The notes: generated by a model not told the origin, from the letters alone. DNA of 64,000 nt from Paraburkholderia phenazinium (GCF_900142845.1 NZ_FSRU01000001.1:2356001-2420000); one strand, 5' to 3'. Positions 17,955-27,369 are shown, numbered from the stretch's first letter. Numbers and translations: made by a program.

Positions 17955-18456
17955 TCAACGCGATCCCCGACAGTAACGACGATTTCGGCTGCTTTTGATT
18001 GTCGGGTGTTCCGACACCTCCTCAACCGTTCCAGCGTATCGCAGCACGTGGACCAGGTCGCCGGCGTCCTTGTTTTCGCTGCGTTGCTCGATCGCCATCG
18101 CTTTCAGGATCACGAACGCCGGCACATCAGCGAAGCGAATGACGCGGGCGGTAACGCCTCCATCGCCAGGCAACCGCCCCGCCACCTTCCGCTCGCCAAA
18201 CCAGTCGTGCACGATTTCTGCAAACTTCACTGCCAGCGCGGAGACCCGTTCGCCATCGACGCTCACCGGCCTCCCTGCGGTTTGGCCAACGGCATCGCGC
18301 AAAAACTCGACGACGACATCCATTTGCTCATTTACCTTAAGCTTCCATTGCCACGACGATGGCTTACCATCCTTGAGATTGCGCTCGAGTGCGCTCGCAA
18401 GCCTCGGTGACATCAGCGCTGTACCCTGCCGCGGTGGTGGGTTTGACTCCGGACAT
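17955..18456 (-). pseudogene. AbiEii-like nucleotidyltransferase toxin remnant
   Basis: The frame 17955-18413 encodes 152 residues that look like the C-terminal half of an AbiEii-type nucleotidyltransferase: SSWQWKLKVNEQMDVVVEFL, SALAVKF, and ADVPAFVILKAMAIEQRSENKDAGDLVHVL. A separate ATG at 18456, directly after the stop of the AbiEi-like gene, opens a different frame reading MSGVKPTTAAGYSADVTEACER, then stops after 30 codons. The catalytic nucleotidyltransferase region expected between these two parts is missing. This suggests an internal deletion with frame change. The C-terminal residues after EVSEH also look frame-shifted. The toxin is probably inactive. Confidence 0.65.
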
Positions 18457-19575
18457 CTATAGCTCCAGCTTTTTAAGAACGTGTTCCGCCAACTCTTTGT
18501 TTCGACCGCGACCGTTCAGGAGGTCGAGATACATGATGAACGGGCTCGCGAAATATGATGGGTACTCCGGAACCGGGTCGCGGAACAGAAGGCTCGCACC
18601 GTCACGCTCGACAAAGACCACGTTGGCGCCTTTGTCGGCGGGTTTCAAGCGCATGTCGCGAGCAAGATCCTCGGCTTGCCCGGGCGGGACAATGATCTCT
18701 GCAGTGTCTACACTCGTGAGGAGCGGAGCATAGACATTCGCGGCGGCTGTACCTGTGAACGCCCAGTCGAAGGCCGGGTTTGACGACTCGATCTTGTCCG
18801 TCAATTTCGTGAGCAGCAGATCAGGGCGCTCCGAGAAAAAGTACCAACTGGTACGCTCCTCCTTGCGCATCGTCCATTGCGCAGCCCATGCGTCTAACAG
18901 TTTTCTCGGCTCGTTTAGCCGGCGTCGAAGCGTTCGACCCGCGCCGCTTGATTCGCACCACTCACGGCGCGTCAGTTCCTGCAGGACGACAGAGACCGTG
19001 TATTGCGAAGTTTGGGACATTGCGGCCAGCTCTCCCCCGCTCAGCCATTTGTCACGGTTGACCAGGAGCGCATGAACAACCGCCTCGCGCGAATCCGTGA
19101 AGAGCGAGGCCGCTTCTTTTCTGACCGAAGGCGGGTCCGGCCGCTCGACGTTGATCAGCCAGTTGCGCCACTTCAGGCTGAGGTTGCCGTTGCGCTCGAA
19201 ATATCCTATTCCACGCCTGCGAAGTAGGTCCCGTGCCCCAGGACTCAGCGATTCGGCGGCTACCAGGAGGATGAGGTCGCCGAACTGATCGGGGTCGTAG
19301 GCGTGCTTGAATTCGTCAAGCCGCCATACCGCTCCCTGCACATCGCGCGGATAGGCATAGCGGAGCACTTCCACGGCAAGGCGCACCGAACGGCCGTCGG
19401 CATCGATATCCATAGCGAAATCCACACGAGGTAAATTCGCAAAATCTGATTCGATATGCTGGACCTTGATCCGACCGTCCGCGATCTCATCAAGAGTCGA
19501 GCTAAGCTCCTTTGCGATTTCCATCTCGAATGCACTGCGCGCGTCGGCGCTCGGCTTGCGGCGGAAGTTTCCCAT
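18457..19575 (-). CDS. AbiEi-like type IV antitoxin/regulator with N-terminal nuclease-like domain
   Basis: A 372-residue protein. Residues 1-140 resemble a restriction-endonuclease-like fold (VDFAMDID at 51-58, AVEVLRYAYPRDVQGAVWRL from 67, GARDLLRRRGIGYFERNGNL). The usual ExK of that fold reads EVL, so catalysis is doubtful. Residues about 162-215 form a winged helix (LSGGELAAMSQTSQYTVSVVLQEL). The C-terminal half resembles the AbiEi antitoxin C-domain, with WAFTGTAAANVYAPLLT. The ATG is just downstream of two inverted repeats that may be its own operator. It abuts the AbiEii-like remnant. The assignment is by recognition of family features, not by search. Confidence 0.7.
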   Translation of the reverse strand: MGNFRRKPSADARSAFEMEIAKELSSTLDEIADGRIKVQHIESDFANLPRVDFAMDIDADGRSVRLAVEVLRYAYPRDVQGAVWRLDEFKHAYDPDQFGDLILLVAAESLSPGARDLLRRRGIGYFERNGNLSLKWRNWLINVERPDPPSVRKEAASLFTDSREAVVHALLVNRDKWLSGGELAAMSQTSQYTVSVVLQELTRREWCESSGAGRTLRRRLNEPRKLLDAWAAQWTMRKEERTSWYFFSERPDLLLTKLTDKIESSNPAFDWAFTGTAAANVYAPLLTSVDTAEIIVPPGQAEDLARDMRLKPADKGANVVFVERDGASLLFRDPVPEYPSYFASPFIMYLDLLNGRGRNKELAEHVLKKLEL

Positions 19576-19654
19576 GGCTCGTTCGCAAAAAGCGGTGATA
19601 TTGCTGCACAGCAGAGGTTATATCATTTGCTTTTATTTAGCACATTTCGCTACT

Positions 19655-19670
19655 TTAGCTGTGTAGCTAA
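19655..19670. promoter_or_regulatory. Inverted repeat upstream of the AbiEi-like gene
   Basis: TTAGCT, four bases, AGCTAA is a perfect inverted repeat. A second TAGC...GCTA repeat lies next to it at about 19639-19653. AbiEi antitoxins bind inverted repeats at their own promoter, so this is a likely autoregulatory operator. The surrounding DNA is unusually AT-rich. Confidence 0.5.
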
Positions 19671-19937
19671 GGAGACATAAGGAAAGGCGGCTAGATTGCC
19701 CCCGAAATTTTCAAGGTATGGAAAGGAGCGCACCCGGAGGGTGATGACCGTCCTGCCCAGATCACTTCCTCGCACGCCCTGCGAATAGTCGTTGGATTCG
19801 GGGCGAGATAGCGAAGCAACTCGTCAACCGAGCGCATCGCCTGGCAGCAGGATCAGATAGAGGAAGATGATCGGAGACGCAACATCAGCTACGCGCACAC
19901 CACCTCTATCCGTGCCTGCTCACCAGGCAAACCAAAC
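19671..19937. other. Intergenic region between the AbiE-like module and ribA
   Basis: No gene, RNA or repeat can be supported here. The stretch is transitional between the AT-rich promoter of the AbiEi-like gene and the end of ribA. Confidence 0.5.
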
Positions 19938-20609
19938 CTATTCGTTCTCGTCGAAGTAATGCCCAAACTTGACCTGCTTGGTGCGGATATAGCGCTCGTT
20001 CTCCTCACGCATCGGAATCGCCAGCGCGACCCGCTCGCACACGGGGATGCCGTGTTCCGACAAGGTGTCGAACTTCTTCGGGTTGTTGCTCATCAAGCGC
20101 ACCGAGGTGACTTTCAGCGTACGCAAAATGCCGGCGGCCGAATCGTATTCGCGCGAATCGTCGGGTAAGCCGAGATCGAGATTCGCCTCGACCGTGTCTC
20201 GCCCCTGCTCCTGCAGCGCATAGGCGCGAATCTTGTTCGACAGGCCGATCCCGCGGCCTTCATGACCACGCAGATACAGCAGCACGCCGCGGCCTTCGGC
20301 GGCGATATAGCGCAACGCCAGATCGAGCTGCTCGCCGCAATCGCAGCGGTAGGAGCCGAGCACGTCGCCGGTCAGGCACTCCGAGTGCAGGCGCGTGAGC
20401 ACCGGTTCATTGTTGGCGACGTCGCCCATCACGAGCGCGAGATGTTCGGCGCCGCTCTCGCACACGCGAAAAACGTAGGACGTGAAGGTGCCGTAGCGGG
20501 TGGGAAGCGTGGCGACCGCGTCGAGAATGACGCATTCGCCGTTATGTTGGCCGTCTGCTTCAGACGGATTGTGAGGCGTGGGCATGGCGTTGGGCAAAGG
20601 CACTGACAT
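19938..20609 (-). CDS. ribA: GTP cyclohydrolase II
   Basis: The enzyme opens GTP in the first step of riboflavin synthesis. The protein has 223 residues, near the stand-alone RibA length. The zinc ligands C78, C89 and C91 lie in the segment from [10 protein letters not shown] to YRCDCG. The GTP-binding GHEGRGIGL follows, and NNPKKF is near the end. The start at 20609 ([10 protein letters not shown]) leaves an extension of about 25 residues before the catalytic domain; a longer frame exists but lacks family features. It is divergent from the CBS protein. No DHBP synthase domain is fused to it. Burkholderia usually carry a separate ribBA, so this may be a second copy. Confidence 0.93.
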   Translation of the reverse strand: MSVPLPNAMPTPHNPSEADGQHNGECVILDAVATLPTRYGTFTSYVFRVCESGAEHLALVMGDVANNEPVLTRLHSECLTGDVLGSYRCDCGEQLDLALRYIAAEGRGVLLYLRGHEGRGIGLSNKIRAYALQEQGRDTVEANLDLGLPDDSREYDSAAGILRTLKVTSVRLMSNNPKKFDTLSEHGIPVCERVALAIPMREENERYIRTKQVKFGHYFDENE

Positions 20610-20903
20610 GAACCCGTGAACAACCGGGGATAAAGTATGGAACTGGAGTTTACCGCTAATCGGCCTCGCCCACCTGCCGGCGCGCGCGAAGGCGGAACAG
20701 ATGACAAGGCGGGCTGCCGGGGAGGCCGCGGCGAATCGCCCGCACGCCCGCACGCCCGCGGGGACCGTAGCCGGATAAAACGCCACCACCAGGGATTTGC
20801 CCATGAGTGTCCGATGGGCATGCGCCGCCTATACTGCAATGGCCTGCCCTTTACGACCGCACGTCCCGTGCCGGCGTGCTGCACTGCGATACGGAGCCGC
20901 TCC

Positions 20904-21344
20904 ATGACTAGCGTTGCGCAACTTCTCAAATCGAAACCGAATCAAGGCGTCTTTACGGTGGCAGCGGACGATTCCGTCTACGACGCAATCAAACTGATGG
21001 CGGAGAAACAGATCGGCGCGCTGGTCGTGACCGATGGCGACAGCATCGCCGGGATCATCACCGAGCGCGACTATGCTCGCAAGGTCGTGCTGATGGACCG
21101 CGCGTCGAAAGCCACGCCTGTGCGCGACATCATGAGCAAGGCGGTGCGTTTCGTGCACCTGACCCAGACCACGGACGACTGCATGGCGCTCATGACCGAG
21201 CGGCGCATGCGCCATCTACCGGTGATCGATCAGGACAGACTGGTGGGAATGGTGTCGATCGGCGATCTGGTGAAGAACATCATCGCCGAACAGCAGTTCA
21301 CCATCCAGCAACTCGAGTTCTACATTACGGGCGAGCATCCCTGA
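20904..21344 (+). CDS. Two-CBS-domain protein
   Basis: A 146-residue soluble protein made of two tandem CBS domains (about residues 8-62 and 74-128). Each contains the usual VVTDGDSIAGIITERD or PVIDQDRLVGMVSIGD segment that binds adenosyl ligands. There is no enzymatic domain, so it probably acts as a small energy or nucleotide sensor. The start MTSVAQLLKSK is standard for this family. It is monocistronic. Confidence 0.88.
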   Translation: MTSVAQLLKSKPNQGVFTVAADDSVYDAIKLMAEKQIGALVVTDGDSIAGIITERDYARKVVLMDRASKATPVRDIMSKAVRFVHLTQTTDDCMALMTERRMRHLPVIDQDRLVGMVSIGDLVKNIIAEQQFTIQQLEFYITGEHP

Positions 21345-21377
21345 GCCGTTGCCGTACGGCAGCTACGCCCCAGCAGC

Positions 21378-21406
21378 AAAAAAAGCCCAAACCATCGGGA
21401 TTGGGC
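21378..21406 (-). terminator. Rho-independent terminator for the DUF4148 gene
   Basis: GCCCAA (21385-21390) and TTGGGC (21401-21406) pair around a ten-base loop. On the minus strand they are followed by seven T (21384 to 21378). It lies about 110 bases past the stop of the 21518-21871 gene. Confidence 0.6.
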
Positions 21407-21517
21407 GAAGCTACCTTGCGGCAGCGGAGGTTCCTGAAATTCGTGTCGGCGATATGCCGCGCGCATTACGCGCAGCGGCATACGCTTGGCTTTGCGCCTG
21501 GTTTTATTGCGTTCCGC

Positions 21518-21871
21518 TTAGTGACCGAAGAAAACGCGCTGGGCCGGCGCTTCCGGTTGCATCGGCTGCATCGTGCCTGAGGCCGACGAACCGCTCGTCG
21601 ACGGGCCATAGCCGCTGGTATCGGCAACCGGCTGTTGCGCAACCGGCGGGTTTTCTGCCTGAATGCGCTGCTCGGCGGCCTGGATGTCGGCCGGATAGTA
21701 CGGGTCGTTGGAGTTCGACGGGTTGTAGCCAGCCTGTTCCAGCTGGATCAACTGGTTCTTCACTTCGGCACGCGTCATGGGTTGCTGGGTGGTATCCGCG
21801 GCTTGTGCGAACGCGGCGACCGGAGCGGCGAGGATTGCGGCAATAGCAACAGCTTGAATGAGCGACTTCAT
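21518..21871 (-). CDS. DUF4148 family exported protein
   Basis: A 117-residue protein with a signal peptide (MKSLIQAVAIAAILAAPVAAFA, cleavage near residue 23). The segment TRAEVKNQLIQLEQAGYNP is the DUF4148 hallmark. This family of small periplasmic proteins is abundant in Burkholderiaceae and has no known function. The Ser/Gly/Gln/Pro-rich C-terminal tail is probably unstructured. A GAGG site precedes the ATG. A terminator follows at 21378-21406. Confidence 0.88.
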   Translation of the reverse strand: MKSLIQAVAIAAILAAPVAAFAQAADTTQQPMTRAEVKNQLIQLEQAGYNPSNSNDPYYPADIQAAEQRIQAENPPVAQQPVADTSGYGPSTSGSSASGTMQPMQPEAPAQRVFFGH

Positions 21872-22158
21872 GATGGCTTACCTCCAGATCTGGTTTTTTG
21901 ACTTCGCTTGACACGACATGTGAGAAGCGGGTAGTTCCAGTCTAGTCAGCGCATCCTCAAGGGAAAACCCTTAATTGGGAGATACATATTTGCGAGAATC
22001 GCAAGATTGAATGGGGAACCCGGAACAAACTTCGGTCACCTGACAGGTTTGGCGTAGCAATTACCCATTTCGTAATACTTGCAGGGCGACTGTCAAGCAA
22101 GTTAGTCCGGCATCGGTCAGTCGTTCCTGCCCGCGCCCCGGCCTGGTGCGACGGCTGC

Positions 22159-22791
22159 TCAAGCCGGCTGTGCGGAGGGCTGCGTCAAAAGCTTGCGCGG
22201 CCCGCTGACAAACGGGCTGCCGGGTTCATAGAAGCGCAACAGCCGGTGCATTTCGCGCGACAAGCCAATGCGTTTGGTGACCGCGACCGGCACGTCCTCC
22301 GTTTCGATCCTGCCGACCCAGAGGCCGCGGCCGGTACACAGATCCCGTCCATCGAATGCTTGCCCAATGCCGAGCGCGCTCGTCAGGCGGCCCGGTCCAC
22401 GGGCGAGATCGCGCAGGCTCACGCCGGGGCGGCGCGCGTGCATCGCGGCAAGACCCTCGAGCGGCTCGAGCGCGCGAAACAGAATGCCGGCGCCGGTCCC
22501 CTCTTCCTCGCTCGACATGTTCAACATATACGACACGCCATACGTGAGACGCACATAAGCATGGCCGCGGGCGAGAAACATCGAACCGTTGTATGGCCGC
22601 CGCCCCAGAAACGCATGACTGGTCGAATCGCCGAGCGGATAGGCTTCGGTCTCCACGATGCGCCCGCTCATGCGTCCTTCCGGCAGTTCGTGCACAAGGT
22701 ATTTGCCCACCATATAGCGAGCGAGTTCGATGGTATCGACCGGCAGGTCGTCGCGGCGCAACGGGATAATCGGCAGCAATGGAGATGTCAT
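22159..22791 (-). CDS. DNA-3-methyladenine glycosylase (AAG/MPG type)
   Basis: A 210-residue base-excision enzyme that removes alkylated purines. Family motifs are [20 protein letters not shown] near residue 22, RIVETEAY with the catalytic Glu region near residue 48, and [18 protein letters not shown]. The ATG at 22791 ([10 protein letters not shown]) gives normal family length. It is monocistronic and divergent from the BON protein at 23131. Confidence 0.92.
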   Translation of the reverse strand: MTSPLLPIIPLRRDDLPVDTIELARYMVGKYLVHELPEGRMSGRIVETEAYPLGDSTSHAFLGRRPYNGSMFLARGHAYVRLTYGVSYMLNMSSEEEGTGAGILFRALEPLEGLAAMHARRPGVSLRDLARGPGRLTSALGIGQAFDGRDLCTGRGLWVGRIETEDVPVAVTKRIGLSREMHRLLRFYEPGSPFVSGPRKLLTQPSAQPA

Positions 22792-23130
22792 TTCGGCATG
22801 CGACGATAAAGGTTGTCTGTGCAACGAAAAGTCTGTAGCAATACCGCGCAATGACTGGCTCTTTGTTGCAATCGAAAGGCAATCCGTTGTATCAAAGCAG
22901 CATTTCCCCGCACGCTTGAGTTCAAAATTCTTTCAAGTGGAGTATTGTTACATTCCGGTCACCCGCACAGCCCTTGCAGGCTTGCATGTGCCTCGGCCCG
23001 CTTGATCAGCAGACAGGTTTGCATCACTCGCAGCACAGTTTCACCCAGATTTGATCCCGAAGTACCCTTTGGTGCAATCCTGCGGTTCCATACGGAATCG
23101 TGACGAATCATGACAACAGGAGAAACTCGA
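22792..23130. other. Divergent promoter region, 339 bases
   Basis: The stretch between the glycosylase and BON genes contains no supportable gene. It is somewhat AT-richer than its surroundings and should hold both promoters. Confidence 0.5.
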
Positions 23131-23490
23131 ATGAAAGCATTCCAGGCAATCAAGGTCATCGGTGGCGCGCTCATCGTCGTGGCGTCCCTCAACGCCTATG
23201 CACAAAGCAGCGATGCAACGGCCGCCTCCGGTGCGATGTCCGCCGCTCCGACCGCCAAGTCGACCAAGGCCGCTAACCGCGCCCTGCAACGCAGCGTGCG
23301 CAAGGCGCTGTCCAAGACGAAGGGCCTGAGCGTGACCAACATCACGGTCCGCGCACGCAGCGGCGCTGTGACACTGGAAGGTTCGGTGCCGGAACAACCG
23401 CAAGTCGATCTGGCTACGCAAGCCGCTCAAGGCGTAGCGGGCGTGACCTCGGTGAAGAACGCACTGACGATCCGCGCGATCGGCCAGTAA
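23131..23490 (+). CDS. BON-domain periplasmic protein
   Basis: A 119-residue exported protein. Residues 1-23 are a signal peptide ending NAYAQ. A single BON domain follows (about residues 50-117: LQRSVRKALSKTKGL, then ITVRARSGAVTLEGSVPEQPQV and GVTSVKNALTIR). BON proteins bind phospholipid surfaces and protect the envelope under stress. The ATG at 23131 is chosen over 23110 because AGGAGAAACTCG precedes it and the signal peptide starts here. Confidence 0.9.
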   Translation: MKAFQAIKVIGGALIVVASLNAYAQSSDATAASGAMSAAPTAKSTKAANRALQRSVRKALSKTKGLSVTNITVRARSGAVTLEGSVPEQPQVDLATQAAQGVAGVTSVKNALTIRAIGQ

Positions 23491-23500
23491 GCGCATCGGC

Positions 23501-23535
23501 CGGGCACAACCCCGCATGGCCGGGGGGTGTGCCCG
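23501..23535 (+). terminator. Terminator-like hairpin after the BON gene
   Basis: CGGGCACAACCCC and GGGGTGTGCCCG pair with one bulged base just after the BON stop. No T-run follows, so termination efficiency is uncertain. Confidence 0.5.
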
Positions 23536-23628
23536 CTTCAACTGAGAGCGTGCCTTCGCCCGCTTCAAGTCCCCTCAGTCTGGTTCAGTTCAGCTCTCGC
23601 CGTACCGCACTGCTCAGTGCTCGCAGCG

Positions 23629-24783
23629 CTAGCCCGCAAAACTGCGCTGCATTTCACGCGCAATCACAATCTGCTGGATCTGCGTCGTCCCTTCGTAAAT
23701 GCGGAAGAGGCGCACGTCGCGGTAGAAGCGCTCGATCCCATACTCGCTCATATAGCCCGCGCCGCCGAAGATCTGCACGGCACGATCCGCCACGCGTCCG
23801 CACATTTCCGTCGCGAACATCTTCGCGCATGAGGCTTCGCTCGTGACCCGCTCGCCCGCGTCGCGGCGGCGTGCCGCATCGACGATCATGCAGCGCGATG
23901 CGTAGATCTCCGCCTGGCTATCGGCCAGCATGGCCTGGATCAACTCGAATTCGACGATGGGCTTACCGAACTGCTTGCGCTCCATGGCGTAGCGCAGCGC
24001 ATCCGCCAGCATGCGTTCGGCCGCGCCCGTCGCCACGGCGGCGATATGCAGGCGCCCCTTGTCGAGTACCTTCATGGCGGTCTTGAAGCCGACGCCCTCT
24101 TTCTCGCCGATCAGATTCGCCACCGGCACGCGGCAGTTGTCGAAGATCACGTCGCAGGTATGCGCGCCCTTCTGCCCCATCTTGCGGTCGATCTTGCCGA
24201 GCGACAGACCCGGCGTGCCCGCTTCCACAACGAACGCGGAGATGGCGCCGGCGCCTTTCGCCGTGGGGTCGGTGCGCGCCATCACGGTGAAGAGACCCGC
24301 TTCCGGCGCGTTCGTGATGAAGCGCTTGGTGCCGTTCAACACGTAGTGCTCGCCGTCGCGCACGGCGGTGGTTCTGAGCGATGCGGCATCGGAACCCGCT
24401 TCCGGCTCGGTCAGGCAAAACGAGCCGATCAGCTCGCCCGATGCCAGCCGCGGCAAGTACTTTTCCTTCTGCGCTGAGGTGCCGTCGATAACGATACCGG
24501 TCGAGCCGATGCCGTTGTTGCTGCCGATCGCCGAACGAAACGCCGGCGAGGTCTTGCCGAGTTCGATGGCCGCCAGCACCTCTTCTTCCATGGTCAAGCC
24601 GAGGCCGCCGTATTCTTCCGGCAGACATAAACCGAATAAACCGAGGTCCTTCATTTCCTGCAATAAGGCCGCGGGAATCTGATCGGTTTCAGCGACGACG
24701 TCCTCATTCGGCACCAGACGTTCACGGACAAAACGGATAATGCTGTCGAGCAACAGATTCAGGGTTTCCTGGCTTCGAATCAC
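23629..24783 (-). CDS. Acyl-CoA dehydrogenase
   Basis: A 384-residue FAD enzyme that introduces the alpha-beta double bond in an acyl-CoA. Typical segments are CLTEPEAGSDAASLRTTA (substrate/FAD site), KRFITNA and the C-terminal IFGGAGYMSEYGIERFYRDVRLFRIYEGT, which holds the catalytic Glu of short-chain dehydrogenases in EGT. The start is GTG at 24783 behind AAGGAGACG. It stands alone, without an adjacent electron-transfer flavoprotein or thiolase gene. The chain-length preference cannot be told. Confidence 0.92.
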   Translation of the reverse strand: MIRSQETLNLLLDSIIRFVRERLVPNEDVVAETDQIPAALLQEMKDLGLFGLCLPEEYGGLGLTMEEEVLAAIELGKTSPAFRSAIGSNNGIGSTGIVIDGTSAQKEKYLPRLASGELIGSFCLTEPEAGSDAASLRTTAVRDGEHYVLNGTKRFITNAPEAGLFTVMARTDPTAKGAGAISAFVVEAGTPGLSLGKIDRKMGQKGAHTCDVIFDNCRVPVANLIGEKEGVGFKTAMKVLDKGRLHIAAVATGAAERMLADALRYAMERKQFGKPIVEFELIQAMLADSQAEIYASRCMIVDAARRRDAGERVTSEASCAKMFATEMCGRVADRAVQIFGGAGYMSEYGIERFYRDVRLFRIYEGTTQIQQIVIAREMQRSFAG

Positions 24784-24990
24784 AACGTCTCCTTGAAAGC
24801 TCGCGTTCGCTATTCAACGCTATTCGTTATAGTTTAATGTACTGGCGCGTATTCCCGATTCATTGCATCAAGTTGCATGCATGGTTCAGTTGCAACGGAC
24901 AAGCCCTTTTTCGCATGATGCGGCCGGACATTCCTTAGCGCCGGCACGCCTCAATTTCACCTCATATGCATTAAAACAAGGAACGACCGG

Positions 24991-26073
24991 ATGACGACAA
25001 CATCGCCTGTGCTGCCTCGCTGGACCATTGGAATGCCGATCGCCGCCTGGCTCATTCTCGGTGCGGCTTATGCTCTGCCCGGTTATGGCGTGCTGCTGGC
25101 GTTCGTCGGCATCGCGTTGGCCGGCGCCGTGTTCGCCGCCGTGCATCACGCGGAGGTGGTCGCCCACCGGGTCGGCGAACCGTTCGGCACGCTGGTGCTG
25201 GCCGTGGCCGTCACGGTGATCGAGGTTGCGCTGATCGTCTCGGTGATGCTCACGTCCGGTCCCGAGAAGGCCGGTCTCGCGCGCGATACGGTGTTCGCCG
25301 CGGTGATGATCGTGTGTAACGGCATTGTCGGTATCTGCCTGCTGGTGGGCGGCATCCGCCATCGCGAGCAGGACTTCCAGGCGCGCGGCGCGGCCGCCAC
25401 GCTCGCCGTGCTGGCCTCGTTATCGGTGTTGACACTGGTGATGCCGAATTTCACCACCACCCGCGAGGGTCCGCTGCTGTCGTCGTCGCAACTGGCGTTT
25501 GCGGGCGTGTCGTCGCTGGTGCTGTACGGCGTGTTTGTGTTCGTGCAGACGGTGCGGCATCGCGACTATTTTCTGGCCGCCACGCCCGACGAAAGCGTGC
25601 ACGCCGAACCGCCGAGCGTCACGCAAGCCATGCTGGCCGGCGGCCTGCTGCTGGTGTGCCTGGTGGCCGTGGTGCTGCTCGCCAAACTGCTCTCGCCGAC
25701 GGTGGAGACGGCCGTGCAAAGTATCGGCGCGCCGCCCGCGGTGGTGGGCATCATCATCGCGGCGCTGGTGTTGTTGCCGGAAGGACTCGCAGCGGTGCGG
25801 GCGGCGCGTGCCGACCGCTTGCAGAACAGCCTGAATCTGGCGCTCGGTTCGGCGCTCGCGAGTATCGGCCTGACCATTCCCACCGTGGCCGGCGTCTTCC
25901 TGTGGACCGGCCAGCCGCTCGTGCTCGGCATCAACGGCAAGGAAACCGTCATGCTGACGCTGACGCTGCTGGTCGGCACCCTCACCCTGAGCACAGGGCG
26001 CACCACCATCCTGCAAGGGGTCGTGCACCTGTCGCTGTTTGCGGCGTATCTGTTCCTGTCGTTTGCGCCCTGA
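24991..26073 (+). CDS. chaA: Calcium/sodium:proton antiporter, ChaA-like
   Basis: A 360-residue inner-membrane cation/proton exchanger of the CaCA superfamily, with about eleven hydrophobic segments in two inverted halves. The alpha-repeat acidic motifs are visible: HHAEVVAHRVGEPFGTLVLA in the first half and LVLLPEGLAAVRAARADRLQ in the second. It begins MTTTSPVLPRW after AAGGAACGACCGG. It is monocistronic. Its likely roles are calcium, sodium or potassium extrusion at high pH or salt. Confidence 0.9.
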   Translation: MTTTSPVLPRWTIGMPIAAWLILGAAYALPGYGVLLAFVGIALAGAVFAAVHHAEVVAHRVGEPFGTLVLAVAVTVIEVALIVSVMLTSGPEKAGLARDTVFAAVMIVCNGIVGICLLVGGIRHREQDFQARGAAATLAVLASLSVLTLVMPNFTTTREGPLLSSSQLAFAGVSSLVLYGVFVFVQTVRHRDYFLAATPDESVHAEPPSVTQAMLAGGLLLVCLVAVVLLAKLLSPTVETAVQSIGAPPAVVGIIIAALVLLPEGLAAVRAARADRLQNSLNLALGSALASIGLTIPTVAGVFLWTGQPLVLGINGKETVMLTLTLLVGTLTLSTGRTTILQGVVHLSLFAAYLFLSFAP

Positions 26074-26103
26074 GTGGGGTGGGCCGCGCGCGTCCGCACA
26101 GCG

Positions 26104-26979
26104 TCATTCGGCCCAATGTTCCGCGATCCACTCGCGGAACAGATTGACCTTCTGCTGATGCGCAACGCAATCCGGATAGACGAAGTAGTAGCGCCATCCC
26201 GTGACCAGCACTTCGTCGAACGGCCTCACCAGCCGCCTGGCGGCCACGTCTTCGTCGATCAGCGCAAGGTCGCTGATCGCGACGCCGAACCCCTGTAGCG
26301 CCGCGTTCGTCGCCAGGTCGAGCGTGTCGAAGCTCGGGCCGTGACTGGCATCGATATCGCGTGCCTCGACGTGATCGAGCCACATCTTCCAGTCGCGATG
26401 GTCGCGGGTCGGATGCAGCAAGGTGTGACGCGCCAGGTCGGCGACGCTGTCAAGCGGCTTGCTGGTCAGCAGCTCCGGCGCGCAAACCGGCGTCAGGCGC
26501 TCTTCGAAGAGCGGCACGGCCTGCACGCCGGCACCCGGCGACGAACCGTAGATGATCGCGGCGTCGAACGGCTCGCTCTGGAAGTCGACGTCGTGCTGCC
26601 AGGTGGTGGTGATCTGCACATGCAGGTCCGGGTACCCGGCCTGGAACTGCATGATTTTCGGCAGCATCCAGCGCATCACGCAGGTCGGCACCTTCAAGGC
26701 CAGATCGGTCCGCTGGCGCGTGAGGCGCAGCGAGATTTCCTCGATGCGCGCGAAACTCTCCTTCACCGCAGGCAGCAGCAACTCGCCTTCCGCCGTGAGC
26801 GTGAGCCCCTTTGCCTGGCGCTTGAAGAGCGGAAATTTATAGTAGTCCTCCAGCGCGAGAATCTGCCGGCTCACCGCGCCTTGCGTCAGGCATAGATGAT
26901 CGGCCGCACGGGTGAAGCTGCGGTGCCGCGCAACGGTCTCGAAGATCTGCAGCGCGTTCAGCGGAGGAAGTCGTCGCAT
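26104..26979 (-). CDS. LysR family regulator, GcvA-like
   Basis: A 291-residue regulator beginning MRRLPPLNALQIFETVARH, the classic GcvA-type N-terminus. The helix-turn-helix contains TRAADHLCLTQGAVSRQI, and a periplasmic-binding-like effector domain follows. The start at 26979 is preferred by family comparison; an upstream ATG at 27009 is in frame. It is divergent from the amino-acid ABC importer at 27370 and probably controls it, with an amino acid as effector. This is inferred from position. Confidence 0.88.
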   Translation of the reverse strand: MRRLPPLNALQIFETVARHRSFTRAADHLCLTQGAVSRQILALEDYYKFPLFKRQAKGLTLTAEGELLLPAVKESFARIEEISLRLTRQRTDLALKVPTCVMRWMLPKIMQFQAGYPDLHVQITTTWQHDVDFQSEPFDAAIIYGSSPGAGVQAVPLFEERLTPVCAPELLTSKPLDSVADLARHTLLHPTRDHRDWKMWLDHVEARDIDASHGPSFDTLDLATNAALQGFGVAISDLALIDEDVAARRLVRPFDEVLVTGWRYYFVYPDCVAHQQKVNLFREWIAEHWAE

Positions 26980-27369
26980 GGGCGCGGTCCGGGTATCAGG
27001 AAAATGCATTGCAATGGGATGCGCTCGGCGGGCCGCTTGTCCCCAGTGTGGCCCTCAGCATAAGCGATCAAAAAACTTCCCGCCGTCTGCGGCATGAGCT
27101 TACGTCATGGCGGTCATGCAGAGATTTCGTTTGTTGGGTGATTTTGGCAAACCTAGAGTGCATCCACCCGCAACGCGTTCGCAAGGCAGGCTTCGCGCGG
27201 TTTGGTTCTGCAAGCGCGATCGCACTACAGATTTATGCCGCTCCGGCCGATACCTACTCCATGCAACCCCTCCAGGTCACATGGAGGCAGCCAGGTCGCC
27301 AAAGAGCGGCCGGCGCGCCGCGTACCGGATTCATCAGAGAAATATCACGCTTTCGACAGAGGAACGACC
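26980..27369. other. Divergent control region, 390 bases
   Basis: The region between the GcvA-like regulator and the importer contains no convincing gene. Several short frames read through it in the plus direction but lack family content. It should hold the operator and both promoters. Confidence 0.5.

Noticed and set aside
17777..17998. Short Arg/Ser-rich frame after the NmrA-like gene
   Set aside because: The ribosome site is fair but the sequence has no family character and overlaps the decayed AbiEii region.
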